From NCBI GenBank assembly GCA_004352715.1, contig SCFE01000049.1, positions 2,169,733 to 2,233,732 on the forward strand: a DNA stretch of 64,000 bases, in the 5' to 3' direction. This DNA is from Hofstenia miamia. Lineage: Eukaryota > Xenacoelomorpha > Acoela. Below the pieces are notes generated by a model. That model saw only the letters and a program-made list of their open reading frames with translations. It had not been told where the DNA came from and did no database searches. Shown in pieces: positions 9,950 to 22,169 of this stretch. Position 1 is the first letter of the stretch; each line of letters starts with the position of its first letter. A program made the translations under genes and the position numbers.

Positions 9950-12691
9950 TCATTCGTATTCACAAAAAGTAAGACTAGCTAGTCTAATTTTGAAATCGTA
10001 TTCACACATAAGAAGTATTTACTAGCCTAGTATTTACTTGAATATCAAGTAAATAATACTATAGTAAGTACTTCCAAAATCAATTCTCATATTTTGCAGC
10101 TAGGTCTATAATATGTTTTCAATAAAATGCAAAAATATTAAACAAGATTTTCCTAATAATATAGCAAAGTTAAGAAATTTGTCATTCTTTCCAAAGTTAA
10201 GTCTACAATACTATACATGCACATATAATTAGTTGGAAATATAATAAATAACTTATATTAAAAAACACCCAAATCATTTAATTTAATTATCAAAGCCAAA
10301 TGATTCATGCTGTTTGCCTAGTTTAATATTAACACTTTTCTAAAAAACAATATGATTTTATCGGATATAAATTTCGCTCTTAATGAATACTTTGGTCCCT
10401 CAAGCAGTAGAATACCTAATTATAATATCGGTATATTACACAATTATATCGTATTTCATTATTGAATGCACACCTAGTGTGAAGAGTCACACGAAATTCC
10501 AGAATTCTTTCTTCTATTGAGAAACAGCCGATTTTCAAAATAGTAAGTAAGCTATTAAGCAATTTTATGGATTGGCGCAAAATTTTAGCCTCTATTTTAA
10601 ATGTATAATACCGATAAAAATCAGGATTAATATGAATCACTGGTTGGAATTTCCACCTAGTAAAAGTGTCTTCTTATAAGAAATGCTTTCTCAAGAATGA
10701 CTTTTTTGTCTGGGAAACCTATTTCGATAAGGTTCAATTGAAATTTCTGAGCTCTACGCATTTTAATGGATTGCTATGTTGCAAATTCATTAGTAACATT
10801 AATGAATTTTTATTAAAAATCCGTTTGCTGAATAGCAATAATTGAGCATAGTAAATTATGACAAACTATATGTAATAAATAATTACGAGTGCTAAACCAA
10901 TCAGAAGCTCATAAATTTAAAACTCTTAGAATTTTGGTAGTTTACCTCCTTATTTGAATAAGAGAATATTGAAAATATCAAAAGTTTTGAATTCAAACAA
11001 CAAAATTCATTGGGAAGGCTTGCTCTGATAAGGACCAATTCTAATATATATGTTCCACTCCAGTCTCAGTCCGGAAAACGGTGGGTTACTTTCAGTTCTA
11101 TTTTGTGTACTGGCATCAGTTCCATGTTTGCCAGAATAGTTTCTTAAAATATTCAATTCCTAGAACAAGTTTCATTCTAAAACTATCTTCTCATGCATTT
11201 GATCTCTACCCCACTTGGAGAAGAAATTGCAGATGGTCCTCCACAGGTTTTTTAGCATCAAGAAATTTATACTTGATTCTAATTTTTTTACAATTCCTCA
11301 ACGAAAACTGCTTTCCAGATTCAATTAATAGTGCTTTGGAAATATCCTCATGTGCAGAACTTCTGTGTACTCAATTTTCTTGCACTATTATTTGATGAAA
11401 TGTTCTCTTTTCGTCTTTAAACTTAAACAGTCTAGCGCCTGTTTTAAAGAACAAACCGTTTTTCCACATTTACAAAGAATTTTCTACAAATCTATTTCCA
11501 AATTGGAAAATCTTGGGGCATTGTTATGTCTATTGGGGAACATACTTTAATGAAATGTTGAACATTTCTATTAATGCTTATTGATGTGGCAGAGATTGTT
11601 GAATAGATTAAAAATTTTTCTTAGAATTTTGAAAAAGATTTAAATTCTCTCCATACCTAGTGTTAATGTATTTAGAAGGTCTTGAGCCCCTGGAGACAAC
11701 AAAAAACTTTGACTATTTCTTGATATGTGCAAAGATATTCCAATTCCAAACCCATTGAGGCGTGCCATGCGCAGAGTCAGAGGTCGCGGGGCAGAAGGCA
11801 CACCATTAATAGTTTTTGAGATATATGATAATGAAAATTTTTTAAAAGGCCCAGACTGTTTAAGGTTAAATTTTTCCCGTAAAAATTTTTCAGTGTTAAT
11901 GTACGTCTTTTTCTTGCAGAAGCCACTGATCGCGGCAAAAAATTTTCATTGAGGGGGCCAAAAATTCATAAGAAATTAAGAATTTTTTTGGAACCTTGCT
12001 AAATACCTTAGGATGGCAATGTAATGCAAGGAAATAACTTTAGCAAAAAGTGCTGTGTGCCTCAATGCTCCTCTGAAAACCAAGCATCTGAATATAAAAT
12101 TGTAATTCAAAGCAGCAAAATACTAAAAACAAAATCTAAAAAAATTCTTTGCAGAATATTGGAGAGGCCAAGGCCCTTTTGCCCCCTGTTAATATGATCC
12201 CTGCAAGCAAATAATTAATGGGAAATTGGAAGCATAAGCAAAACTTAATCCTCAGGATTGATTTTGATTTAATAAGCAGATTAGCAAATGCCAATTGAAG
12301 TACAGCATGTTCAACAGGAACAAGTTGCAGATATTAACTCAACTAAAAATATTGCAAAATCACTTTTTCACTATTTAATTCTACCACATTTTTTATTTTC
12401 ATAATATATAATGACGTACTTTGCTTAAAAAATTATAATAATTATTGCTTAATTAACATTATTTGTTTTTAAAATGCATATTTGTAATTAATTTTGTCTA
12501 GACAACTAGCAAATTAAACAAGATAGTTAATACTACTTAGTAAACACTAGCTTAGTAAGTACTATGATAGTATTTACTTGTTACTTTTCATGAATAAGAA
12601 TTGCTAGTATTTACAAGTCTAGTATTTACTAGATAGTACTTACTAGGGTAGTCTTTACTAGCAACTAGTTACTTTTCATGAATATTGGCCA
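9950..12691. mobile_element. Candidate decayed TIR DNA transposon, non-autonomous
   Basis: The left end contains TATTCACAAAAAGTAAGACT followed by dense AGTATTTACTAG, AGTAAGTACT and similar motifs (9956-10080). The right end, read in reverse complement from 12691, contains ATATTCATGAAAAGTAACTA followed by the same AGTAAGTACT/TAGTAAATACTAG motifs (back to about 12520). These behave as degenerate inverted subterminal repeats. A TAA triplet borders both sides (9947-9949 and 12692-12694), compatible with a 3-bp target duplication as in PIF/Harbinger, but three bases are weak evidence. No transposase frame is visible inside. Confidence 0.4.
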
Positions 12692-13519
12692 TAATGAAAT
12701 TTACACACAAAATTTCCAAAATTTTAAATTGAGATTTATTTTTCAACAAATGTCTTTTAAATTATATAGAATTCACTGGTTTGGGCTCATTTGTTGACAC
12801 TTAAGGATAATAGTCCGTTTTTTTATTCGCCCTAATTTGCCATTGAATTGGCACATGTCAATTTCTGGAAGTGAGCAATAATTGCGATGAAAACTGAATT
12901 CCTTGCATAACATTCAAAATTATATTGAGAAGGATTTGGTCGAGTGTATAGCTTGCACAATTATGTTGACTTCAGATGTGAAAACCAAAGTGACTTAAGA
13001 TTCACTAAAATTGATTGAAAGAATATGCAATATTTTTCTCTTTAAAAAATATTTTGCATATTTTAAACAAAGAGTTCAAATTCAGTAACAGCATTTTTAT
13101 TAATTGAATCATTCATTTGATTATAGAAATTACTTGATTATAATCAAATACAACTAGATTATAACTTTTATTCTAATTGTACTTGATAAAAATCATACTT
13201 TTCTTATTGCAATTCAATATACATTTTTTCATAAATACAGTGAAGATTTTGAGTTTTTTTGAAACCTAATGATCCTATGCATACATATTCATATTGCACT
13301 TTCTTTTAAACATAAAAAATTAGATGGAATATGAAATACTGCATTCTGCATTTGAAACATGAGACTGATCTTTCAGTGTCATCACTAAGAATCTGAGGGT
13401 CTGGTGTGGGTATGATTTTTGTTAATGTCAATATGCATTTGAATCTCAAATCAATATATGCAAAGTTTACAGTTGAAATTGTGCTTATACTTCTTCATTA
13501 CATTACAATAAATTAACAG
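12692..13519. other. AT-rich non-coding DNA
   Basis: No gene, LTR or recognisable repeat is visible. It separates the candidate TIR element from the broken left end of retroelement B, whose own 5' LTR and leader are not found here. Confidence 0.5.
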
Positions 13520-13831
13520 ATTGCTTTCAAGAAGATTGCATGCTCATTGTCATACTCTGGAGACACAGATTCATCTCCCGCCACAGAGTTACAGCCATTA
13601 AACTTGCGCCCTGAGACAAGCCCCAAGAAATAGTCAAAATTTTGAAAAAAAAGCCATGGGATGAAAACACTCTTAAGAAGTGAAATAGAACAATTAACTG
13701 ATAAATTCAAACAAATGGAGCAGCATAGTGAGAGCATTATAAATGAAATTAAGGCAGATATGGAAATGAGACTAGAAAGGCAAAGTGAACTATTCTGATA
13801 TGAAATTAAGACACTCACTCAACAACTATCA
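13520..13831 (+). pseudogene. N-terminal gag fragment of element B (left half)
   Basis: Reading plus-strand, the frame gives residues like YSGDTDSSPATELQ and then a heptad-rich coiled coil (LRSEIEQLTDKFKQMEQ, NEIKADMEMRLERQSELF) ending LTQQLS. The same order occurs in the better-preserved gag at 25683-27313 (ATDTELQSFSSPP, LRQQVEQLTEKVKEMERQ, LTHQLSESNKRFLEE). One stop replaces a codon after SELF and others occur near 13620. The frame stops at 13831 where a family-1 LTR begins. The next expected residues (SESNKIFLEQ) are found at 56288, so this is the left half of B's gag. Gag would build the particle shell and package RNA; here it is dead. Confidence 0.8.
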
Positions 13832-14990
13832 TGTAGCATCATCCAAAATAATGAGAAATAAGCTGCAAACGTCGCAGAAGAGAGTAAGATCGAAAAGGAG
13901 TTGATTAAAAAATATTATAATCAGATCAGTTGCTATTATTTCAGATTAATTTGTAAAATGCAACCAAGAATAAAATATGTGTCAAAAAAGAGATATTTGT
14001 ATCTGTTGATAAAAATACTTTTGACAAAATGATGCTTACATTATTTTATAGCCGCCATATTGGCAGAAGTTTAAATTTGAATCNATAAAAATACTTTTGA
14101 CTAAACAATGCTTATGTTATTTTATAGCCACCATATTGGCAGAAGTTTAAATTTGAATCAACTTATTGTAAGAATTTGATAAAGAATTTTACTTAGAATT
14201 CTTATTTTTCTTCTTATTAATGGTTTGATTATTTAATATGATGTTGAGCTAATTGAGCAGTGTTTAGTAGTGGTCTGGATACATCACAGGGAATGATTCT
14301 AGGGTCTCTGTGCCAGATCATGAAAGTGCACTTATGTTAGGTGTAGGGGTTTTCTCTTGATTAGCTGACTAGCATTCTCTTTCTACATGTATCAGATAAC
14401 TAACTGTCAACAAATGGTTGGATAACCAAACCCTAGGAATTATCTTAATATTATTTTAGATCTAAATTAATGCCCTATAATTGACTGATAAAGTGACCAT
14501 ACATGTAGTAAGTTATAAATGTAGGTTAGGAAGTTGTTTGAACAAATTATCTTTAGATAAGCCAATATATTTTGCTAATGGCTGCATGTAATACTTAACA
14601 AACAACTAGTAACACTTCAGGTTGCAAATAGATATAACACTTTCACACAATAGAGTCTAAGTAGAGTTGTGTCATGTCTTGAGTAAGCACGGAGCTAATG
14701 TAGGGCACACATAAGCTATTTTGATTGAGCTGAGAAGTGGCACTCAAGCATTGGATGGAATGGTAAACCTGGATGTGGAGATCCACTTTGGGCAGATGCC
14801 CACTGAAAGATTGATGCAGAGGTTACGACATTGTTTCGTCACCTAAAAAGTGAATAGTTATTTATGGTTACGTAATGTAATAGAAGAAACTAAGCAAGCA
14901 GTAACAATAAGTAAATACCCGCAATAGCACAGTCAATGTTACAAGGTAACAGTGAATCAACTGTGATAAAGCCTGGTAGAGGATATTACA
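13832..14990 (+). mobile_element. Family-1 LTR (LTR1)
   Basis: It begins TGTAGCATCATCC and ends GGTAGAGGATATTACA, the TGT...ACA inverted ends shared by the other family-1 LTRs. It is about 96% like LTR10 (55164-56287) by eye. A lone N at 14084 is flanked by a 77-base duplication, and the sequence after it skips the TATA-box segment present in other copies; this is an assembly join. The left flank is B gag with ATCA at 13828-13831. The right flank is minus-strand ORF3 of element C, not a primer-binding site, so the LTR is not followed by its own internal region. Confidence 0.9.
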
Positions 14991-15535
14991 TTTCTATCTG
15001 CCTTAAGATTAGTCCAGATCTCATCAATCTTGGCTAGAGTTGTGGTGCTTTGAAAAAACGCAAAGCTGATGTGCATGTTCGTAACCAAGGCAAGACTGGG
15101 CCAGTTAGCAAAGATGGATTCGAGGGTTTGCGACTAGGTGATGGCATCTATGATAAGCATTGTGTCAACTGCAAGGCAATGGGTGGGTATCTTCTTACAC
15201 AAAAGATGGTAGCTGTAAATTAACTTGGTTACCAAAAAGATACCAAACTGATACATGCTGGTGGGACAATAATAGTGAGTGTAGAGGGTTGTGAAGTCTC
15301 CATCCTAAAGTGAAGGTTAACAACTTCCTCAGATATATCATCCTGATATTCTTCTTTGACAAACATCACCAGACGAATGTTCTTGACCTTTGCTGGCCTA
15401 TACGCTATTTCATTCTTTTCCATTACCTTGGGCTGGTTAACTTCAGCAACTCAGAAGAAGTAAATGATGAGTAAATTCTCAAAATTAATGTTGATGCACT
15501 CGAATTTCTGAATGGTATGCTTGTTGTTCTTGGCT
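14991..15535 (-). pseudogene. ORF3 remnant of element C
   Basis: Minus-strand frames match the N-terminal half of ORF3. FECININFENLLIIY corresponds to FECINIDFQNLLFIY in element I and to EINMDAENLTIIH in A; AKVKNIRLVMFV corresponds to ARVQNVRVILIM in A. Near the left edge STTTLAKIDEIWTNLKAD lines up with the segment EMTLTEVNRAYELNTKKDF of A. At least one in-frame stop and a frame change occur. The fragment is cut at 14990/14991 by LTR1. The resemblance is closer to element I (family 2) than to A, so C is a distinct, older element. Confidence 0.65.
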
Positions 15536-15639
15536 CCTTTCATTGTGGGGGTTATGACTTTGCCTCACTCGTCTTCTCATGGGCAGCTGGTTCTCAGTTC
15601 ATTTCATCTGATGTGGCTTTGTTGCTAAACATAAAGATT

Positions 15640-16705
15640 AATTAAGTTCCCAATTTTGGGTATTTAAGTGGTCTAAATAGTCTTGGTCCCTAACTCTATG
15701 TTGAGGCAAAATATGGGTAGCAGTAATGTTGCTACTATTACCAAGGTTATCATTATAATCAATCTCAGAGAGGTCTTCTTCTTCACACTTAGTGAGGTTA
15801 GTATTACTCTCAAGTTCATTTACTCCATCATCAACAAGTGAAAATTCACTATTAGGGTCAATGATGACATTGCTAATATCTTTAACAGTTCATTTGAGTC
15901 GTTTGAAATGGGCACTCTCCCATTATTCAATAAATATCTATGGTGGTCTAACACCTTTGTAATAGTAAACAGACCCTGCCAGTTGGTAGCAAAGTTTCTG
16001 CACTTCATTTGCATCAGGGATCTGGCGAGGAAAATATGCAAAAACTTTGTCACCAACCTTGTGAGGCTCACCATACAGTTTGCAATTGAAATTTTGCAGT
16101 TTACAGATAACAAATTGATTAGTGTTCCAACAGATAGTGAAGAGTACTTCTTGAAATTCATGTAACATATGATTCATTTGTTGATCACATCCTGCACTGT
16201 GGCTCTAATACCAATAGTTACATATCTTGTATTAAATGTTTGCTCTGTTTGAATGATACCTAAATGGCCTTTCTTGTCAATATTTTGTACCAAATCTCTC
16301 TGAAAGTATTTGGGAACTGCCAGTTGACTATTTTGGCTCCATGTGTAAAGCAGGCCTGCATCAGACTGATTCCAATTATAGTGCCAAAATTCCTGTTGGC
16401 AATGGGGCTGAGGATGTAGTTGTCATTTTTCAGCTTAGCAATGATTTCGCTTAACACTTTGTCATAGTGTTGGTGGTGTATGATTTCCACTTTGGTAATC
16501 TCCTCCTTCACTAAGATAGGGAGGATCTTGTTTCCATGTTGGTCTGCATTGATCTTGGGCAGACACTCATAGTCACTGTAAGGGATAAACCTGAACAGTG
16601 TTTTCTCTCCAGGCAGTTTCCAGAGATTGCACTCATAGCTTGGGAGAGCAGTCCAATAGTCTGCATTGCTGTGCAGTCTCCCTGGATGGTGTTTAATGGA
16701 GAAGG
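15640..16705 (-). pseudogene. pol: RNase H end and integrase remnant of element C
   Basis: From the right: an RNase H C-terminus (FSIKHHPGRLHSNADYWTA, as in the HNNADFW segment of A), the RNase H-integrase connector (EKTLFRFIPYSDYECLPKIN), a decayed zinc-binding region, then an integrase C-terminal domain (CKLYGEPHKVGDKVFAY) and a tail ending ILPQHRVRDQDYLDHLN. The whole DDE catalytic core is missing: the frame passes from the HHCC region straight to the C-terminal domain. Frames change at about 16180. The right border at 16706 is a mariner insertion. RT upstream is not visible because of the mariner and the N gap. Confidence 0.75.
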
Positions 16706-16707
16706 TA

Positions 16708-17137
16708 TTGGGTTGGTGCATAAGTTTGTAGCATTTTCAAAAACATCGAATTTGAGAATAGTAGTATATAATAATTGTACTGAAAAAGTGTTATTTCTTA
16801 CTTCAATTTTATTGCAATTATACAACAAGCATGATTATGACACTTTTAAACACTTATCCAAAGTTTTAAGTCTTTAATCAATGATGTAATCGCCGCCGCG
16901 ATCGATCACTTCACTCCAACGCTCTGGCAATTTTCTTATTCCACTTTTGAAAAAGTTTGGTGATTTCGAGGCGAAGAATTGCTCGATCCAATTTTCAAGA
17001 GCTGTGTTGTCGGCGAAGGAGGTCCCACGAAGATTGTTTGAGAGCGATCGAAAGAGGTGGAAGTCTGAGGGAGCGAGGTCGGGAGAGTAGGGGGGATGTG
17101 GAAGAACCTCCCATCCAAGCTCCTCAATGATTCGTTT
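16708..17137 (-). mobile_element. mariner transposon, 3' part
   Basis: The left terminus TTGGGTTGGTGCATAAGTTT starting at 16708 resembles mariner terminal repeats and is preceded by the TA target dinucleotide at 16706-16707. The 3' untranslated part spans 16733-16873 and the transposase reading frame follows on the minus strand. The element is inserted in the RNase H region of element C. Its other half lies in the N gap from 17138. Confidence 0.85.
16874..17137 (-). CDS. mariner transposase, C-terminal 87 residues
   Basis: The minus-strand frame is open for 87 codons to a TAA at 16874-16876. It starts in KRIIEELGWEVLPHPPYSPD, continues LAPSDFHLFRSLSNNLRG and ends PERWSEVIDRGGDYIID. HPPYSPDLAPSDFHLF is the classic mariner signature and contains the third catalytic aspartate of the D,D34D triad; it cuts and pastes DNA at TA sites. 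The lack of stops or frameshifts, in contrast to the surrounding retroelements, points to a more recent insertion. The N-terminal DNA-binding domain and the first two aspartates lie in the gap, so activity cannot be judged. GC content is clearly higher than the surroundings, compatible with horizontal arrival, which is common in this family. Confidence 0.92.
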   Translation of the reverse strand, partial: KRIIEELGWEVLPHPPYSPDLAPSDFHLFRSLSNNLRGTSFADNTALENWIEQFFASKSPNFFKSGIRKLPERWSEVIDRGGDYIID

Positions 17138-17799
17138 NNNNNNNNNNNNNNNNNNNNNNNNNNNNNNNNNNNNNNNNNNNNNNNNNNNNNNNNNNNNNNN
17201 NNNNNNNNNNNNNNNNNNNNNNNNNNNNNNNNNNNNNNNNNNNNNNNNNNNNNNNNNNNNNNNNNNNNNNNNNNNNNNNNNNNNNNNNNNNNNNNNNNNN
17301 NNNNNNNNNNNNNNNNNNNNNNNNNNNNNNNNNNNNNNNNNNNNNNNNNNNNNNNNNNNNNNNNNNNNNNNNNNNNNNNNNNNNNNNNNNNNNNNNNNNN
17401 NNNNNNNNNNNNNNNNNNNNNNNNNNNNNNNNNNNNNNNNNNNNNNNNNNNNNNNNNNNNNNNNNNNNNNNNNNNNNNNNNNNNNNNNNNNNNNNNNNNN
17501 NNNNNNNNNNNNNNNNNNNNNNNNNNNNNNNNNNNNNNNNNNNNNNNNNNNNNNNNNNNNNNNNNNNNNNNNNNNNNNNNNNNNNNNNNNNNNNNNNNNN
17601 NNNNNNNNNNNNNNNNNNNNNNNNNNNNNNNNNNNNNNNNNNNNNNNNNNNNNNNNNNNNNNNNNNNNNNNNNNNNNNNNNNNNNNNNNNNNNNNNNNNN
17701 NNNNNNNNNNNNNNNNNNNNNNNNNNNNNNNNNNNNNNNNNNNNNNNNNNNNNNNNNNNNNNNNNNNNNNNNNNNNNNNNNNNNNNNNNNNNNNNNNNN
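17138..17799. other. Assembly gap (662 N)
   Basis: Hides the rest of the mariner element and whatever joins elements C and E. Confidence 1.
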
Positions 17800-18890
17800 A
17801 ACTTTCATTTTTGTAGTAATCTATGAAATCTCTGATTAGTAATTTATAGTCTCATTTTGTATCTGCATCCAGGAGCAAGTAATGTTGAGAGGCCGCCCCT
17901 GTTAGATTTAGTGGGAACATTGTGTCTGCTGCCCTTTGGTTCACTTTCCTCTCCACCATTGTAATCTTGAACATTTGCAGCTATTCCAGAAATGTCGGGT
18001 TCCAGCTGTCCACGTTCCCATTGAATTTTGGCAAAGTTGCCTTACATGGTATTGTGTCATTGTGACTATTTTTTGGCAGCATCAAATTTTTTTAGACTGG
18101 TTTCGATTGTCTATTTATTTGTTTGCTAATTGTGAGTTGATTTGTCACCACTCTCATTATCTCATTAATGATCTTTCCTTTCTCTTCTTCCTCTTCTTCC
18201 TCAATCTCTCTGAAGTGTTTTTTAAAGTTTGTGGGTGACACTTGTAAGCTCCTTTCTTCCCTCTGTTTGATTATCATTTTGTGCATTGCTGTTACATTTG
18301 GGTTTTCTTCCCTGTTCTCTCGTAGCCTATTTAATTTCCGTCTCAGATCCTCTATTTCTCTTTTCTAATTTTTGTGACCTTTATCTCTGTCCAGTTCTGT
18401 TGAACTGAGTTTGTCTTTCAGCTGTTCTATCTCTTGGGCTTGAATGTCATTGTCTAGGATTAGTTGCCTATTTGCATCCTCCAACTGTTGACATATCTTC
18501 TCCCTTTTCTGGTTTTGTTCTTGGAAAACTTTATTTGACTGTGCTAACTGGTTCATTAATGGCTTAATGTCTCTTTGGAAATTTTCGCTCTGGTTATCCA
18601 AGTGGTTATCCATTTCTATTTTTAGTTTGCTTAATGCATTCTTGTTTTCTTGTTCTAATGTCAACATTCTTTCAATTAATTGTTGTATCTCAGATCTCAA
18701 TATTGTCTCTATTTCATTTGTTTGTCGTGGGATGTTTAGAACTTCATTGGATCCCATTTCTGGGGACATGTGTAGGGTTTCCAGTTCTATGGGGGATACA
18801 TTTGTCTTTGAGTGTGCTCTCCTTGTGGTGGGAGTTGTTTTATTTGTGCCTCTCTTGGTGCTACCTTTTTTTCTTTATGTATTTTTCATC
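17800..18890 (-). pseudogene. gag: gag of element E, partial
   Basis: Minus-strand gag. After a basic N-terminus (KKGSTKRGTNKTTPTTRRAH) comes a long coiled coil (ETILRSEIQQLIERMLTLEQ ... MNQLAQSNKVFQEQNQK ... IEQLKDKLSS) over 18769-18365, an acidic stretch (EIEEEEEEEKGKIINEI) and the start of a capsid-like domain (LPKFNGN, LTGAASQHYLLLDA, DFIDYYKNE) that runs into the N gap at 17800. Several frame changes and stops (for example TAA after MKNT near 18875) break it. Its 5' LTR is LTR2 just to the right. E and C share orientation and could be the two ends of one element split by the mariner and the gap; this is not proven. Confidence 0.75.
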
Positions 18891-18951
18891 CTTAAGTACA
18901 AATAATTTCATCCTTAAGTACAAATAGTAGTGGCTGGCAGATTGGTGTGAC

Positions 18952-20076
18952 TGTAATATCCTCTACCAGGCTTTATCACTGTTAACCTGCTGTTACCTTG
19001 TAACCTTAGCTGTGTTATTGCGGGTAAGGATTTACTTATTGTTACTGCTTGACTAGTTTCTTCTATTACATTATGTAACCTCAATTAACTATTCACTTTT
19101 TAGGTGATGAAGCCATGCGGTAACCTTGGTAGTAATCTTCTAGTGGGCATCTGCCCGAAGCGGATCTCCACATCCAATTTCACTATTTCATCCGATGCTT
19201 GAGTGCCACTTCTCAGCTCAATCAAGATAGCTTATGTGTACCCTATATTAGCTCAGTGCTTACTCAAGACATGACACAACTCGACTTAATCTCTATTGTG
19301 TGAAAGTGTTATATCTATTTGCAACCGGAAACTGTTACTAGTTGTTCATTCAATATTATATGTAGCCATTACCAAAATATATTGATTTAGTTAAATAAAT
19401 TCTAATTGAACAACTTCCTAACCTACATTTACAATTACTACATGTAAGGTCATTATATTGGTCGATTATAGGTCGCAAATTTAGATCTAAAACAATATTA
19501 ATATAATCCCTAAGGTTTGGTTATCCAACCATTTGTTGAGAGTTAGTTATTTAATACATGTAGAAGAGAAATGCTAGTTGGCTAATCGAGAGAAAACCCC
19601 TACACCTAACTTAAGTGCACTTTCATGGTCTGGCACAGAGACCCTTGAATCGTTCCCTGTGATGTATCCAGACCACTACTAAACACTGCTTGATTAGCTC
19701 GACATTGTATTAAATAATCAAACCGTTAATAAGATGAAAAATAAGAATTCTAAGTAAAATTCTTTATCAAATGCTTACAGTAAGTTTCAATGTATTTATA
19801 GTACTTCAAAAGAAGTACCTGTTGATTTAAATTTCAAACTTGTGCCAAGATGGCGGCTATAAAATAATGTAAGCGTCGTTTTGTCAAAAGTATTTTTATC
19901 AACAGATACAATTATCTTTTTATTGACACATATTTTATTCTTGGTTGCATTTTACAAATTAATCTGAAATCATAGCAACTAATTGATTGTAATATTTTTT
20001 AATTAACTTTCTTTTGATCTTAGTATCTTCTGCAACATTTGCAGCTTTTTTCTGATTAATGTTGGATGATGCTACA
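18952..20076 (-). mobile_element. Family-1 LTR (LTR2), 5' LTR of element E
   Basis: Read in reverse complement it starts TGTAGCATCATCC (20076) and ends GGATATTACA (18952); length 1125 bp, full size for the family. It is followed on the minus strand by E's leader and gag. The expected tRNA-Arg primer site is not conserved: the bases next to the LTR read GTCACACCAATC instead of TGGCGACCGTGACAG. The right border abuts the ORF3 spacer of element D on the opposite strand. Confidence 0.9.
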
Positions 20077-22160
20077 CAAGGCCAGGAACCCAAACACCTA
20101 AAAACCTCTATCGCACCAAGGATCTGTAAAGCCAATTCAAGGGCATAAGAACTAAACACAAGTAAGGATTTCCAGCAACTACTATTCAAATAGAAAAATT
20201 CACCAGAAATTCAATACAGGATGACAGTGTGGATACTAGCAATATTTACAACTGAAGATAAAGAGATAAGACTACCAATTTCACAACATGTTAGACATAG
20301 ATTGATGAAAGCAAAGAGATTCAAGATAGCTCTAGCCCCAATCAAAACACAAACAAAGAACTGGCTTCTTAAAGCCCATACCAAAAGGATGGAGTCACCC
20401 AATAAAGCAGAAAAACCATTGCAGACTATGGAAAAGATAATTAGCCACATTATAATGCATAAAAATCCAATGGGGAAGATGTCAATCATTTATATGGCCA
20501 ATAGGACAGGGATATGCCTGAATGAAATAATGATATTTGAGGAACCAATGAGGAAACACATGTGGGGGGCTGAAACAACTGGAGAACCAACTGTGGATCA
20601 TGATGAGAAAAATAATAAAATAAAAACTGGTGATCACCAAGGAAATAAGAAGCAGTACAGAAAAACATGCAGAAAATACTAGAAAAAGAAATGGAAAGAT
20701 ATGAGTGGGACAGTCCACAATGCACATTTACCAAGATAATTAGGAGTGTGGAAATGATGAAAAAAGGCAGGATAACTGAACCAGTAGAAGTCTGTGAGAT
20801 GGTGACAAAGACACAGAGAGAAATGATGGAGGAAGAGGAGATAATAACATCCTCTCAGTTACTGTTATCTCCCAAAACACAGTAGACAATCAATAGAATA
20901 AACATCAAAATGTGGGGAGAAGTGAGCCCAGCAAGAACAATTGAATGGATAGATATGGATGACAAACATTTCTTAGTTGAAATTAAGGTGACAAGAGAAT
21001 CCAGAGAATTCAAAGAAAGGAACTTTCAAAACATCAAAGAACAACAGACAGTTGCAACAATGAAATTGATGTTTATGGAGGCATTCACAAGAATGGAGCT
21101 AGAAGAGCTGTTTAAGCCATACAACCAACTGGCAGTGGATGTTGAATGCATAACTTTGAGAGTAGACATTAAAGAAGAAATACGATTAAAACTGAGCAGG
21201 AAAGGACTCACACAAGCATTTTGGAATACAATATTGGAAGGGAAAATGAATTATCCTGCCACAATAGGTCTAGCAGTGGTGCCAACAACAATGGGCTCAT
21301 ACAAACACGTAGAACAACAAATTGGAACAAAAATTCTAATATTCATGCCTCTGGAAACAGTATTGATACCAATGGTCCTCCCATGATGGAGACTGTCAAA
21401 GGAAGTCAAAGTTGCTAAAGCCTTCCTACATGAATATAAATCTTATGTCAACACAAAAGAAAAAGCAAGAATAGTAATAGAGCAAGATGATTGCAAGAAA
21501 TCAAATGAGATAATGCTGAGAAACAACAATTGAGAAAGAGTGTACATTGAAGGGATAATAACACCATACCAACTATACACACAGGGGAAACCCATCCACA
21601 TACAATTGAAAGATCTAAGACAAGAAATCAAAAGCCATACTCTGAAAGAAGTCATTCTATTCTCTGGTGCCAACAACATAGTTTATACAGACATCTGGGA
21701 AAAGTAATATCACTACTATGATGATGAGAATAAACAAGAATGATTTGAATGAAATAAGCAAACAAGAAGTGATTGATAACATCAGTTTCTTCTACAAGGA
21801 TGTGGCAAATATGCAGATAATCAGATATGAGAAGATTTAGCCCACACAAGCCAGGCTGACAGGCAGATAATGCTAATGATTGGAATTAAGGGAATACAAC
21901 TTTACCAAAGATACTATGATATATTCTCTTGGAAAATCAATGAGCTGCAAGAAATTACACCAATTGCAGAAAACATCTGAGAGGCAAAGTTCTTAAAATA
22001 TGTGAATACAGTAACTACTGAAAGAGAGGCAGTCCTGAAAATGACTAAACAAGCTGAATTCAAAAAAACCAAATGGGAAGACCAAGAGGCGGAATCAATA
22101 GTAAAAAAGCAGACACTCTAGTACATGGAGAATGAGCTGTACTAAAAATAATGCAATCTG
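20077..22160 (+). pseudogene. ORF3 of element D, N-terminally deleted
   Basis: After about 100 bases resembling the IN-ORF3 spacer (ACCAAGGATCTG and CCAATTCAAGGGCATAAG) the sequence jumps into ORF3 at KDFQQLLF and continues WILAIFTTEDKEIRLPISQ, MIFEEPMRKHMWGAETT (the KYMWGATSET block, changed), a segment ending RYEWDSPQCTFTKIIRS, MWGEVSPARTIEWIDMDDKH, and LTQAFWNTILEGKMNYPAT, to a C-terminus close to the polypurine tract at 22158-22166. Stops and frameshifts occur near 20430-20680, 20880, 21387, 21530, 21705 and 21980. The N-terminal third of ORF3 is deleted. No signal peptide or membrane segment is visible. The role of ORF3 is unknown. Confidence 0.8.
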
Positions 22161-22169
22161 AGGAGGATG

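Noticed and set aside
16936-17808. Open frames that run through the N block
   Set aside because: They consist mainly of unknown bases; the real frame here is the mariner transposase ending at 16874. The same applies to all long frames across the other N gaps.
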